In this document: piece after piece, positions 1 through 10,085 of the stretch
How the letters are laid out: each line of letters starts with the position of its first letter
Numbering within the stretch: position 1 is the first letter of the stretch
DNA from: Elymus sibiricus
Lineage: Eukaryota; Streptophyta; Magnoliopsida; Poales; Poaceae
NCBI GenBank assembly: GCA_039707655.1
Contig: CM077675.1
Location: 417,507,162 to 417,571,161, forward strand
Reading direction: 5' to 3'
DNA: 64,000 nucleotides
Notes under the pieces: model-generated
Told to the model about the DNA's origin: nothing
The model's input: only the letters and a program-made list of their open reading frames with translations
The model's database searches: none
Position numbers and translations under genes: made by a program

Positions 1-2038
1 CTGGATTATATGCAAAATTGGCAGTTGAAACTTGACTGTCAACCCTCTGATCTCTTAGCGACTTCTCATAAGAAATCACTTTATCCCTGATCTCCCTCAT
101 GATTGACAAAGCATAATCTTTTGATTCCGAGTTCACAGAACCCAGTTCCACAACTTCTGCAAAGTATCGGTGGCCTAGTTTGTAGAGATCATCATAACTT
201 CCCAACTCCTGAGTACTTAATGAGACGTCCCGGGACATGGAAGAACAAGTTAGTTTACAATCCTTGCACCAGCGATGAATGATGTATTTTGATGGAATCA
301 TCGGTACAAGCTCCTGCCTCAGTACAGTGAGAGCATGTCTGCACAATATACCTTTAAATTGGAACAACCGGCAGATGCACCATATATCATCTTCAGTACT
401 GTCATAATCAACTTTGTAGTCCACCTTTGTTTGATTTACATGCTCTGATACTATGTATGTAACTACTGAATCAGTCCGATCAAATATATTACAGTTGCAG
501 TGAAATGAATGCCCTATTTCATTCAAGAAAGTTTGAAATATCTCTGTTGTGTACATCTTTGCTGCTTGCTCCTCCACAGGCAATCCAGTCAACAACTGTG
601 GCCTCATCTGAGATGATTGCAAATCCTCGTAGGTTTCCTTTTCTAACTTAGCTCTAACGGCTGCCTCATATTGCTCAACAAACATTTTCACAGATGTACC
701 AGACGTCAACCAGCCATCAAAATAGTCAGTTGCACTGTCACTTCTGTCTGTGACGGACATTCCCGCCCAAAAAAATTCCTTCACATAAATAGGAGCCCAC
801 TGTGTCCTGACCTCGTATAATTTGGACAGCCATTCATTTCCCTCCAACTGAAATTGATGTATCATTTCTTGCCACTCTTTGTCAAAATCAGGCATAGTAA
901 CTGAGTCATAGGCCAATGTGCTGAAAGTAGAAATCACTTCATCCTTCTTTTCCATTCCGGCCAACTTTTCAGGAAGCTCGTTTAAAATGTGCCAAAGGCA
1001 AAAGCGGTGCCGTGAATTGGGGAAAACCTTTTTAACAGCTATTGCAACATCATGACAATAGTTGGTAATTACTGAAGGTGGTGGCGTGGCATTCATGCAT
1101 CTTAACCATGTATCAAAAAGCCACACGTAAGCTCCAAGAGATCTACCAGCAAGCAAACCACACCCTAGTAACAGTGGTTGAGCATGGTGGTTAGTGCCCA
1201 CAAATGACACAAACTGTATATCATACTGATCACTGAAGTTTGTGACATTAATAGCAACCACATCACCAAAGTAATTGTAAGAACTACGTGATTTGGCATC
1301 AGCCCAGAACACATTCCTTAGCTGTCCTTGCTCATTCATGTCTAAACTGTGAAAGAAACACGGGTTTCGGTCTTGCATGTCGTTGAAAAACCTCACTAAT
1401 GCCTCTAAATCTCCTTCAGCAAGCTTCAGTTTTCTATTTCTGTCTATCTTGGTCTTGATTTCAATCTGGGCAGATGAAGGTATGCCACTATCTCCAAAAC
1501 TACTAGAATGTGCAACAACTGAGCTACTCTGCGGCGCCTCAGACGAGCGAGGTGGATTTAGAGAGAAAGGGAAGTTCTCCAAATGCTTCTTATATTTAAC
1601 CGAACTGGGATCCAGTGGATGGTTATGCTCCAACTCGAGAACAATAACTTCCCAGCGATTCTGAAAATGGGCGTCCTTGACAATGATCTTAGCCTTGCAG
1701 CCAGTCTTTGTGCCTCGCTTTCTTGCAGGCCTAGTCACACCAGATCTGAGCCTAGATTGCCCTCCTTTAGAGCATATGAAGGTAGAGCGATAGCGGAAAC
1801 CATCAAAGGTGTTGTTAGATCTCCTTGTGATGCCAAAACCAGAGCGGCAGCCATATGCGACATAGAACTGAAAGGCGTCTTCCTCCGAATCGAATACCAT
1901 CCCTACTTTAGGTATCCATTCTGGATCTATATCAACCGGCCTAAAGACATGGCCCCCAGCAAGGTTTTTTTCCTTGTCAGCATCTTCCTGCACGTCTTCT
2001 TCATTGGATGATTCGGTGCTATAGTCTTCCTCTTCCAT
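1..2038 (-). CDS. FAR1/FHY3-related (FRS) protein, 3' end outside window
   Basis: The minus strand is open from ATG at 2038 to the window edge (679 codons, no stop), so the C-terminus is missing. An acidic N-terminus is followed by a FAR1-type DNA-binding zinc finger at about residues 60-145, with spaced Cys residues and a closing HNH (EHNHPLD). A MULE-transposase-like domain follows at about 235-345 (YNYFGDVVAIN, FVGTNHHAQPLL, RHRFCLWHI). A SWIM zinc finger of CxC-x9-CxH form lies at about 545-575 (CIC, then LCRHAL). Family knowledge: FRS proteins are domesticated Mutator-like transposases acting as nuclear transcription factors, with FHY3/FAR1 working in phytochrome A signalling. Two Asp positions usual in the transposase core are Asn here (INVT; ITNY), which fits a regulator rather than an enzyme. 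The specific FRS member cannot be named. Its 5' side faces the PPR gene. Confidence 0.9.
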   Translation of the reverse strand, partial: MEEEDYSTESSNEEDVQEDADKEKNLAGGHVFRPVDIDPEWIPKVGMVFDSEEDAFQFYVAYGCRSGFGITRRSNNTFDGFRYRSTFICSKGGQSRLRSGVTRPARKRGTKTGCKAKIIVKDAHFQNRWEVIVLELEHNHPLDPSSVKYKKHLENFPFSLNPPRSSEAPQSSSVVAHSSSFGDSGIPSSAQIEIKTKIDRNRKLKLAEGDLEALVRFFNDMQDRNPCFFHSLDMNEQGQLRNVFWADAKSRSSYNYFGDVVAINVTNFSDQYDIQFVSFVGTNHHAQPLLLGCGLLAGRSLGAYVWLFDTWLRCMNATPPPSVITNYCHDVAIAVKKVFPNSRHRFCLWHILNELPEKLAGMEKKDEVISTFSTLAYDSVTMPDFDKEWQEMIHQFQLEGNEWLSKLYEVRTQWAPIYVKEFFWAGMSVTDRSDSATDYFDGWLTSGTSVKMFVEQYEAAVRAKLEKETYEDLQSSQMRPQLLTGLPVEEQAAKMYTTEIFQTFLNEIGHSFHCNCNIFDRTDSVVTYIVSEHVNQTKVDYKVDYDSTEDDIWCICRLFQFKGILCRHALTVLRQELVPMIPSKYIIHRWCKDCKLTCSSMSRDVSLSTQELGSYDDLYKLGHRYFAEVVELGSVNSESKDYALSIMREIRDKVISYEKSLRDQRVDSQVSTANFAYNP

Positions 2039-2061
2039 TGGTCCCAAATAATCTATTCAGC

Positions 2062-2893
2062 CTGAAAGAAGATGAGCAGTATCATAAACCGTGTATAGAT
2101 ACAGTTGACAGAAGCATGCAGAGCATTTCTACAGCAGTTTGGCTTCATGAATAATTTTACCAACTTTCTTCAAAACTATTACTAGTATCTAGTATGTGCT
2201 ACCGGATAGATGTATGTGGAAGTATTTTCACTAACAGACAGAGATATCGGTTGCCTGAGAAAACAAGAAGCATTAATTGTGAGCTGCGACCCAACAAACT
2301 ACATTAACGGTACTAGAGTGCACGGCAGCAAGAGCACAGACGGTGGTGGATCTGGAGATGCTATGGCCAGTGGCGGATCTAGGATTTGAAACCAGGGTGG
2401 TCCTAATTTTTTTTTGGCCAACAAACATGACATGTGATTATGTGAACGTTCGAAGTAGTAACCGATACCACATAGAAATAGATCAATATATGGTCTTATA
2501 ATCTTACTAAAATTTCAAGTTTTACATAACATAGTACATACGTCGAGAAGTTAAAGAAGACTATGTTTCCGGCCTACGCTTTTGCATGGTCACGAAAATA
2601 TCAATAATATCTCTGGTTTGTTCTTGGGCAACATCCGGCATGGCCCCTTCCTTCTTCCCTATCTTCAAAGCATGTCAATGAAAAAGAGAGGCAATGTCTC
2701 CGGTCCTCTTCATTCTTCAACAAAATTTACTTTCTATCAATAAGGCTAACTGAGGCAGAAATGATGTCCAAATTTATGTGTGTGTTCGGTTCATGCCATG
2801 AACTTCATGTTCATGCACTGGATGGCATAGCACCGCAAAAAAGCAAACCCTAAATGGCTAAATAAGAAATTGGGGAACGGATAAATTGGGTAC
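2062..2893 (-). other. Probable 5'UTR intron of the FAR1-related gene
   Basis: Read on the minus strand, a good donor (AAG|GTACCC, GT at 2893-2892) and an acceptor (TTTCAG|G, AG at 2063-2062) flank an AT-rich stretch just upstream of the FAR1 start codon. Beyond the donor the sequence turns sharply GC-rich, as expected of a grass first exon. The splice sites are inferred from motifs only. Apart from a short transposon-end-like string near 2368, nothing else is visible in this stretch. Confidence 0.4.
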
Positions 2894-3782
2894 CTTAAAT
2901 CAGGCTAATTGGGGCAGGGTTGCTGACTTGCTGCTGGCCGAGTGCCGGACTGGTGACCAGGCGGCTGCCGCCGGCTTTGCAGGGGCGCCAGACGACCGTG
3001 GACAGGGCAGGGTCGCAGCTCGCAGAGGGGCGCCGCTGCCGCCGAGGGCCAAGCGGGCAGGAAGGAGAGGAAGGGTCCTCCTGTGCGGCTGGGCTGGGCT
3101 CCGGCCGGCGACCGGCGATGGCGGCGAGCCGGCGAGGCAGCGCCGCGGCGGGGATGGGGCGGCTCAGTCGCTGGGGAGTCGGCCGTCAGGGACGGGGAGA
3201 ACTGGCTGGATCGAAGTGTGTTTGTTGTGCGGCTGTGTGCGTGCGATAGGTCCAATATGAAGTTGGGCTGCTTCTTCTTCTCTGGCCCATCTAAATATGC
3301 ATACGTTTATACGCTAAGCACTTGGCCCATACTCGTAAAAAAAAAAGCACTTGGCCCATTGAGTTTGCCTAAAAAAAAACTTGGCCCACTGAGTCCAGGC
3401 CAAACTGGCACCTACGGCAGCGACCGAGCGACGCAACAAACGAGATACCTCCACCGATTCCCCAACCTAGCGGCGGCGGCGGCGGCGATTCCAAGTCCGA
3501 CGGCCGCCCTCTCCCTCGGTCCCTCCCCGACTTCCTCCCCTCGGCCTCCGGCCCTCGCCGCCAAGGCCAGGCGCTAGTCAGCCTCTGCCATCCGGCCTTG
3601 CCGGCTCCCCGACTCGGCTCGCCCTGCAGGGCTCCACGGCACGGCTCCACCTCCGGCAGCCCAGCCTCCATGGCTCAGTCCAGTCTCCATTCCGTGTTTG
3701 TGTAGTTGCATCAGTCCACCACTCCGTATTCCCTCGCTTCTTCTTCCAAGTCCAAGCGTGATGGCTATGCTTGATTGAAGCA
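2894..3782. promoter_or_regulatory. Shared head-to-head promoter / 5'UTR region
   Basis: This GC- and CpG-rich interval lies between two divergently oriented genes. It probably contains the non-coding first exon of the FAR1-like gene (left, about 2894-3250) and the 5'UTR of the PPR gene (right, with a CGG run near 3472-3487). Several ORFs read through it in all frames with low-complexity composition and no recognisable domain, so I do not call them genes. The AT-rich core at about 3255-3400 is the likely promoter centre. Confidence 0.45.
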
Positions 3783-5974
3783 ATGAGGATCTTGCTCCGG
3801 GCGTGCCGCCATTGCTGCAGTCTCACACTCTTTTCTCGTGTTGCCGGAGCTGCCTTCACTGTAAGAGCAATACCTGGGTGATTAATGTACAATTCAAGTG
3901 TACTACTTGGGTTCCATAGTCTCTCTTGTTCTCAATTAACTACTACTACTACTAGAATTGGTGATAAATGCTTTTGCACTTGTCCTAGGCCAATTGCGGC
4001 GGCGGCCCATGGAGGAGGCATCACGTTCTAGCTGCACATTATTTTTCCACGAGCACAACTGCCAGCACGATTCTGCCATGGGAAGCGCCATCCCGTGAAA
4101 CTCTACTGAGGACAATCGATGCTGCTTTCAAAGGTGGCAATGTCGACAAGGCGCTGCGAGCATTTGGCAATTATAAAAGCCTGCACGGCCTTCCCGAGCC
4201 AAGGGTATTGAATGGTGTCATTGTGTCGCTGTCCTACACATCTAGTCGGAGGTGGCTTCAGAGAGCCTATGACTTGGTTCTCTCAGTTTATCAGTGTAAC
4301 GCCAATCTTCTCAACTCTAGCTCGCTGATGAGGCTAGCTCTGGCACTTGCAAGAGATCAGACGCCTGTCCCTGCCTCTGCGGTCCTGAGGATCATACTGG
4401 AGAGCGGCAAGCTTCCTGATGCTGATATGTTGAGCATGGTGTTTTTGCACATGTTGAAGTCACAAGTAGGATCCTATCTTGCGGCTGATGTTCTGGCTGA
4501 GACCTGCGAGTGTTTCTTGGATCAGATTTCAGATAGGCGACAGCTGAAAAAATTGGACCCAATCAAGAACAATGTCACCTTGTTCAATATGATTTTGGAG
4601 TCTTGTGTTAACTTCAAATGCATCATCAGAGCCCAGAAAATAATGGAACTGATGTCATTGGTCGGGGTTGTGGCCGATGTGAATACAATGGCGGTCGCTA
4701 GCCGTGTCTGTGAAATGGTTGGGCAGCGAGATGAGTTGATGACCATGAAAGGAAGCATCGATTCTTTCTCCTCTTTGCCATTCTTTCAGCAATATCAACA
4801 TTTTTACGACAGTTTATTGAGCCTGCAATTCAGTGGTAATGACATGGATGCTGCTGCAGATCTTATAATGAATCTGCATCGGCAACGGAACTCATGCGGC
4901 AATGATGCGCAGAAACAAGGGATGATACAAATTGGCTCTGGTAACCTAAAAAGTGGGTACAGAATAATGTTTAACCCAACAAAATTGGACAAAGGTTTTG
5001 TTTTAGATGTAAAAAACAAGTCCAGCCTTCTTGTTCCTATCAGCGGAAATCTTGTTCCTAGTGAGAAGGCTCTTGCTAAACTTATTGTAGGCTGTGTGAA
5101 AGCAGAGAAACTGGGTGCATTGTCTAGCTTCTGTATTACATTGCATAAGGAAGAACTAAAGGGAATTTCTGCTTCGGATGTGATTAATGCATGCATTCAG
5201 ATGGGATGGTTGCATGCCGCTCATGATATCCTGGATGCTTTAGAGTTGGCTGAGATTCCTGTCGGGGTTGGTACTTACATGTCTCTTCTCAGAGCATATG
5301 AGAATGAGCATAAACCCGAAGAATTCAATGGGCTTCTCCAACAGATACAGAAAATAGCATCTACCATGGATGAATTTCATACTAGTCCATCATTTACAGT
5401 AAAGGACATTGCCAAAATTGTCAAGGATGAGATGCCCCAAACTAAATCATCTTTGCTTTCCAGTTTGGTTGAAGAAACAGAACACTATAACCCTGGAGAC
5501 CACTTAACCTTTGAGTTCAATAATTCAATTCTTTTCTTCTGCAAGGCAAAAATGATGGAAGATGCTCTGGGCACATATAAATGCATGAGAGAGCAAAATA
5601 TTAGACCCAATCTGCATACCTTTTGCCACATACTGTGTGGATATTCGTCATTAAGCATGTATAGGGAGATTACCATACTGTGGGGAGAAATAAAGCGCAG
5701 ACTCGAGTACAGAGAAATATCTGTGGATAGGGATTTGCTTGACTGCTTGGTTTTGGATTTCCTCAAAGGTGGCTATTTTTCAAGGGTGATGGAGGTTATT
5801 AGTTACATGTCAATCCATAATATTTACTGCGACAAGTGGAAATATAGGCAAGTCTTTCTGAAGCTGCACAAGAATCTGTATAGGAACTTGAATTCATTGC
5901 ATGACAAAACAGAAGCTCAGTGCAAAAGGATTGATGATGTCCGAGCTTTCAGGTCATGGGCAGGCATCAAATAG
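3783..5974 (+). CDS. Mitochondrial-type pentatricopeptide repeat (PPR) protein, 2 exons
   Basis: Model: join(3783..3860, 3989..5974), 687 residues, stop TAG. Exon 1 is exactly 26 codons (MRILLRACRHCCSL...), rich in Arg/Ser/Leu and free of acidic residues, which is typical of a mitochondrial presequence. GT at 3861 and AG at 3987-3988 give a phase-0 intron, and an in-frame TAG at 3986-3988 rules out reading straight through. The exon-2 frame is open from 3989; the TTG at 4208 is internal and not a start. Exon 2 shows spaced helical PPR-like units, clearest at about residues 530-585 (FNNSILFFCKAKMMEDALG; MREQNIRPNLHTFCHILCG). It resembles the plant PPR group around Arabidopsis At1g76280, from memory. 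Family role: organellar RNA binding. No DYW or E domain is visible. The RNA target is unknown. Confidence 0.88.
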
Positions 5975-6219
5975 ATAAAGCGGAGTACAGCGCTGTAATT
6001 CTCTTGCTTTTCGGAAACACTTTCTGTTGCATTGCCGTGGAGTGCAGCATTCTTCTCCAACGTAACATATTGTCACAGCTTGATTTGTGGGAACGCAATC
6101 TGTAGGGGAGGATTAGATTAGGACCAATATGGGAGCAGTTGGGAGCCATGTGGAAGGGAAGATGCAGCTAGTGCTGGAGGCCCTAGGTGCAGATGTTGTG
6201 CGTGAGGAGGTGAGGGGCA
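5975..6219 (+). other. 3' flank / 3'UTR of the PPR gene
   Basis: This is AT-richer sequence directly after the PPR stop. It ends at the 9-bp target duplication of the Mutator-like element. No separate gene is visible. Confidence 0.5.
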
Positions 6220-6334
6220 GAGAAAGAAGAGAAAGTATCCTATGGAAACCCAGTTTCAATGGAAACATGGAAACTGACGTCTGATCCGAAATCTGCGGTC
6301 CAGATCAATCAACTTCGGCCCACCAGATTGCTCT

Positions 6335-6607
6335 GTGATCTTTTGCAAAAAGCACCCTTTGTATTCCTTCTTTTTCACAATCTGCACCAGCCCCAAATGT
6401 CTCCCGAGCGAGATAACAGCTCAAACCCATGAGCTAGATTATGGCGGCGGCGAGCAGTGCTCCGGTCCAGGCGATGGCGTGGTGGTGAGCTCTGGTCCAG
6501 GCCTCTTCCGATCTGCCTGCTCCTTGGCACAGCTTCTCCCTCAAGCGCGGATGGTACCTACGCGACTCATCTCCACTCTTTCCGCCGAGATCCATAATCG
6601 ACTTTGA
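6335..6607 (+). other. Unrecognised 90-codon ORF inside the MULE
   Basis: A short ORF overlaps a GC-rich patch that includes ATG GCG GCG GCG near 6441, a context typical of grass gene starts. It may be a captured exon fragment. There is no recognisable domain, and two near-identical phrases downstream (around 6713-6744 and 6868-6897, sharing TTCTGTCCAGTAGGTT) suggest a local duplication. Expression and function are unsupported. Confidence 0.15.
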
Positions 6608-7157
6608 TTAGGTAAATTGGTTATGCTTTCACGAAATTACATTCTTCTTTCCTTGTTATCTGTTGTGGCTCAGTTCTTGTCCTAGGGCCCCGAGATTATG
6701 TACTCCTTCTCTCGATTTTATTCTGTTCTGTCCAGTAGGTTTGTATTACAAGGGGTACGGATTAGTAGATCTGATGGCGGTGAGGGGGGAAGATCAAATG
6801 GCTGGGCCACTCAAATGTAATTTTCATCGGTTAGCCATTACGGATGCGCGGGGCAGACTTCTTCCCTCGATTTTGTTCTGTCCAGTAGGTTCTGTACTAG
6901 ATGTGTGTACTTGTGTGTACAGCAAGTACTACTAATTCGTGAATAGATCGAAGGATAGCAGATTTAGCTGTAAAAACTATGTCCAGATTGATACTCATAA
7001 TCTAGTTCATTTACAATATTCCTCCAAAGATTACATTTGATAAGTGCATTGTCTGAACTGGTAGCAGCATCTGATTATTCAATAGGCCCAATACTTTGTT
7101 AAACAAAAATTGTAAGTGATAGAGAAAAATATGTGACAGAAACTATGACTGGAACTA

Positions 7158-7211
7158 GAGAAAGTATCCAGTAGAAACCGGTACCCACTGGAAACTTGGA
7201 AACTCGTACAG
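7158..7211 (+). repeat. Internal third copy of the MULE terminal sequence
   Basis: The block starting GAGAAAGTATCCAGTAG and containing GGAAACTTGGAAAC matches both outer termini of the 6229-9576 element. The 9 bp before it (7149-7157) do not match the outer target duplication. It is therefore an internal duplicate or the end of an older, nested relative. Confidence 0.6.
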
Positions 7212-8285
7212 GTGTTCATTCCCCTCATATTCACCTATCCCTGGGTTGTGGGGCGAAGCTCTCGATTTTGGTGTCTGATCTATGGCACAGGTGGAGACAG
7301 TAAGCACCTGCTACAAACTCCATGAGTTAGGGCTAGAGATGCGTCGCGCAAACAACGACGTGGCTGCGAGTTCAAGTCCAGACGAGGGAGTGGTTGTGAG
7401 ATCTTGTTCGGCGTTCTTCACAAGTCCAAGGGGTAGGATAAAAAGAATTAAGGGGCATGGTGATGAGGGGGCGCAAAAAACAAGAAACAGAACAAAAATA
7501 AGAAAAAGGTGTCTCAGTTGTGCGAGATTCAAGCAAGTTGAATTCAATTGACAGCTGCACTTCCTGACGAGGGCATACCCAGGAAAGAGGTATTTCTGTT
7601 GCTGACCTTACTTATGAATTACTAGTATTTTGCCTCACTTTATGTACTGGTAGTTGGTCCTCCTTCATCGAAAATGCCGTTTGGAGCTCGGGTTTTTGAA
7701 AAACCCAAAATTCATATTTTTACATTTCAAAAAAATCTGAAAAAAATACAGATATACATGGAGGCATAACACACATGGAAGCTGGCGTACTTACTTTAAT
7801 GTTTCCAAATTGTAACCAAGACTCTGTACTCTGTTATGCTTTTTGTATTTGCAATTGAGTTATCATCGGTCGGTCATTCGTACATGTACTCTTGTGTGTT
7901 GTTAGAAAGCTCAAATTTGTTTTAAAAGGTTCAGTGCAGAATATTAAACTGGCATCTATATCAGCTTCACTGAAATTTGTACAGCAATACATCAGTTCAT
8001 TAATCAGAAAGGTCTGCCTGGATGGTTCATACAAATAGAACTCCAATGGTTCTATTACTTACTTCCACCTCGGCGACGACGTCCAAGGCCTCTGGTCATC
8101 CTCGCTGACGAGCTGCTGCATGTACCACGTCCACCTCGGCGATGACCAACAACATGCTGGACCTCGACAAAGATATGGGAGTCGAGGGCGAGCAGGACCG
8201 GAGGGATGCTGCTAGCCTATCAGCACCACAACTCCAGAAATACAAATCACCGTGGCTGCCGAAATATACGGCGCCGCTGCTCTTA

Positions 8286-9321
8286 GAGCGTCTCTAGCAG
8301 ATCATGTATCCGCCAGTCCCACAAAACGCGTTTGCGGGATCTTGTAAAACCATTTTGCGGGAAATCTCCGTCGAACAGATCCCGTATCCACATACCGTAA
8401 ATTTAAAACTTGGATAAAACTAGATAGTTTCGTGCCACATTCGTCGCCGGAGTTCATACACACAAACTACATAACTTAATTAAACATAGATTTAAAACAT
8501 ATTAGATAACTAGCCAGAGCTGCCGTCTACTCCATGTCGTTGTTGTCTGAGCTGTTGTCGTCTCCGGCTGGAGATGACCGGGGGAGGGGGGGGGGGGGGG
8601 GGGGGGGGCAGCGGTCCGCCTCTGTACAACGTGTTGTAGATGAGTTGCCTGGAGCAGCGGGTTTGACGCTGGTACTCCTCATGGAGCGTCGGCAGTTGCG
8701 CAGTGGCAACGGCATCTCCTTCGACAGCGACGGCCCTTGCCTCTAGGAAGGCACGCTCCGTCGCGCGTTGCAGCTCGAGGGCCGGGTCGAACAGCCGACT
8801 GCCGCGGCGGAAGGTCTTCCACGCATCGGACCTAGATTCGACGCTGCAGACCGTGTGTCGTGCTTGCGATCGCCTCCCGCTGCTTGTCTGTCATGGGGGG
8901 TGGAGACCGGAGCTGCCGGCTTCGTCGTCATTGCGTCGCTTGCGGCCGGTGAAGCCGTCGCGGCCACCGAAGCGGGGGCGGTTGCCGAACCCCCTGCCGC
9001 CACCACGGCCCACACCCGTAGACGCCGTCGCCGCCGATTTGGCGTCGGAGAATGCGGGAAATCGCCGGAGAGGAAAGAATTTCACGCCGGCGAGAAGAAA
9101 TTGCGGGGGAGGAGGGGATGAGAAAAGCGAGACGCGTACCCTAAAACGCCCCGACTCCGGCATATATACCGGATACGGAGACGGTTTGCAGGACTTCCGT
9201 AAAACTTTTACGGGCCGGGCCGTGTATACAGCATCTGCTCGGGCCGTGAAATAGCCTCGCCCCGTAAAGCGGCCTGAAAAAGGAAGATCGCCGGCCTTTT
9301 TGCGGGATCTGTTAGATGGTC
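8286..9321 (-). mobile_element. TTA-type non-autonomous DNA transposon (PIF/Harbinger-like)
   Basis: The element is flanked by TTA at 8283-8285 and 9322-9324. Its terminal inverted repeats are GAGCGTCTCTAGCAGATC on the left and GACCATCTAACAGATC on the right (read inward), with related GCGGGATC subterminal repeats. The 3-bp TTA duplication and TIR fit PIF/Harbinger-type elements; superfamily assignment is inference. The interior is about 0.6 kb of GC-rich, codon-like sequence, most gene-like on the minus strand. There a proline-rich stretch is encoded by the homopolymer at 8586-8608, followed by a short acidic tail. No transposase is visible. It is nested in the MULE. Confidence 0.65.
8580..8608 (+). 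repeat. Homopolymeric G tract
   Basis: Five G, one A, then 23 consecutive G. On the minus strand it reads as a polyproline-coding run. Such a long mononucleotide run is prone to length error in assembly, so nearby reading frames are unreliable. Confidence 0.9.
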
Positions 9322-9444
9322 TTACATTTGGAGGAACAGGAGAGGAAACCCGTGTCTGCTCAAATCGTGTTGTACCAAACAGGCAAAGACCTTGCTTTGA
9401 TATAGAGAAATACTTGAACTACTCGGCAATACGAAGGTGATCCA

Positions 9445-9528
9445 ACCCGCATATTTCAGATCCAACGGCACAACCCGCATATTTCAGATCCAACGGCACA
9501 ACCCGCATATTTCAGATCCAACGGCACA
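9445..9528 (+). repeat. Three perfect 28-bp tandem repeats
   Basis: Units begin at 9445, 9473 and 9501 (ACCCGCATATTTCAGATCCA...). They lie just inside the right terminus of the MULE, and the first MULE end has a related block (GATCCGAAATCTGCGG) at a matching subterminal position, so they are subterminal repeats of that element. Confidence 0.9.
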
Positions 9529-9585
9529 GGTTGGGGTTTCCAAGTTTCCGGTGAGAAACGGTTTCCATACTTTCTCGAGAAAGAA

Positions 9586-9924
9586 GGGGTACTCTTTAGA
9601 AGGGAACTTGGTGCTCCCGGGTGCCAGTGCACTATATATGCGTCAAATAATTTAGTAATTGTAAAATAATAAAAATAAAATTGTATCTTTTTTGAAATCA
9701 AATATGATCAAGTATTGTACTCGTATGATAACTTTGGCCAAGGAATGATCCATGTTGACTTCAGGACAATAAATAAATAAATTTATGACAACAAAGTAGC
9801 TTGTATATAGCGTTTTGATTTATTTTTTGCAATAATGCCATGAAAGTTATTTCGTGGCGTTTTTTTTATACTTTATCATATTGATTCCAAAAAAATCAAC
9901 TTTTTAGACTTTTTTTACAATTAC
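9586..9924. other. AT-rich intergenic stretch, no gene seen
   Basis: Low-complexity AT-rich DNA between the MULE and a short Stowaway element. No coding or structural signal was recognised. Confidence 0.5.
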
Positions 9925-9926
9925 TA

Positions 9927-9974
9927 CTCCCTTCAATCCATAAAGCATGGTCCATTAATATGGATTGGAGGGAG
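9927..9974. mobile_element. Very short Stowaway-like MITE (48 bp)
   Basis: Ends CTCCCTTCAATCCATA and TATGGATTGGAGGGAG are inverted repeats flanked by TA at 9925-9926 and 9975-9976. The CTCCCTCCRT-type terminus and TA duplication mark Tc1/mariner Stowaway MITEs. At 48 bp it is little more than its two arms. Confidence 0.8.
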
Positions 9975-10085
9975 TAATTATTTTCCATACAGAGGGTGCG
10001 CTGGCACACGGGTGCACCAGTGTATCACTACAAGCTATTATTATGAAAAGTCCGGATACCGTCTGATGAGTGTGGACATAGTTTA

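Larger units (their letters stand above)
6229..9576. mobile_element. Mutator-like element (MULE), non-autonomous, composite
   Basis: The left end reads GAGAAAGTATCCTATGGAAAC and the right end, read inward on the minus strand, GAGAAAGTATGGAAACCG. The two continue as related blocks for about 45 bp with shared GGAAAC units. The flanking 9-bp duplication is perfect: GAGAAAGAA at 6220-6228 and again at 9577-9585, the hallmark length for Mutator. No MURA-like transposase is visible. The interior contains gene-like GC patches near 6430-6610 and 8060-8280 and a nested element at 8286-9321. A third terminal-like block lies at 7158-7211. It may be a Pack-MULE, but the source genes were not recognised. 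Confidence 0.85.

Noticed and set aside
2368..2450. Possible hAT remnant: CAGTGGCGGATCTAGG resembles the termini of the 59026-62906 element
   Set aside because: No opposite terminus or matching 8-bp duplication was found before the FAR1-like 5' exon.
2886..3577. Several overlapping 100-160-codon ORFs on both strands
   Set aside because: They arise from GC-rich 5'UTR/promoter composition, overlap in all frames and show no domain.
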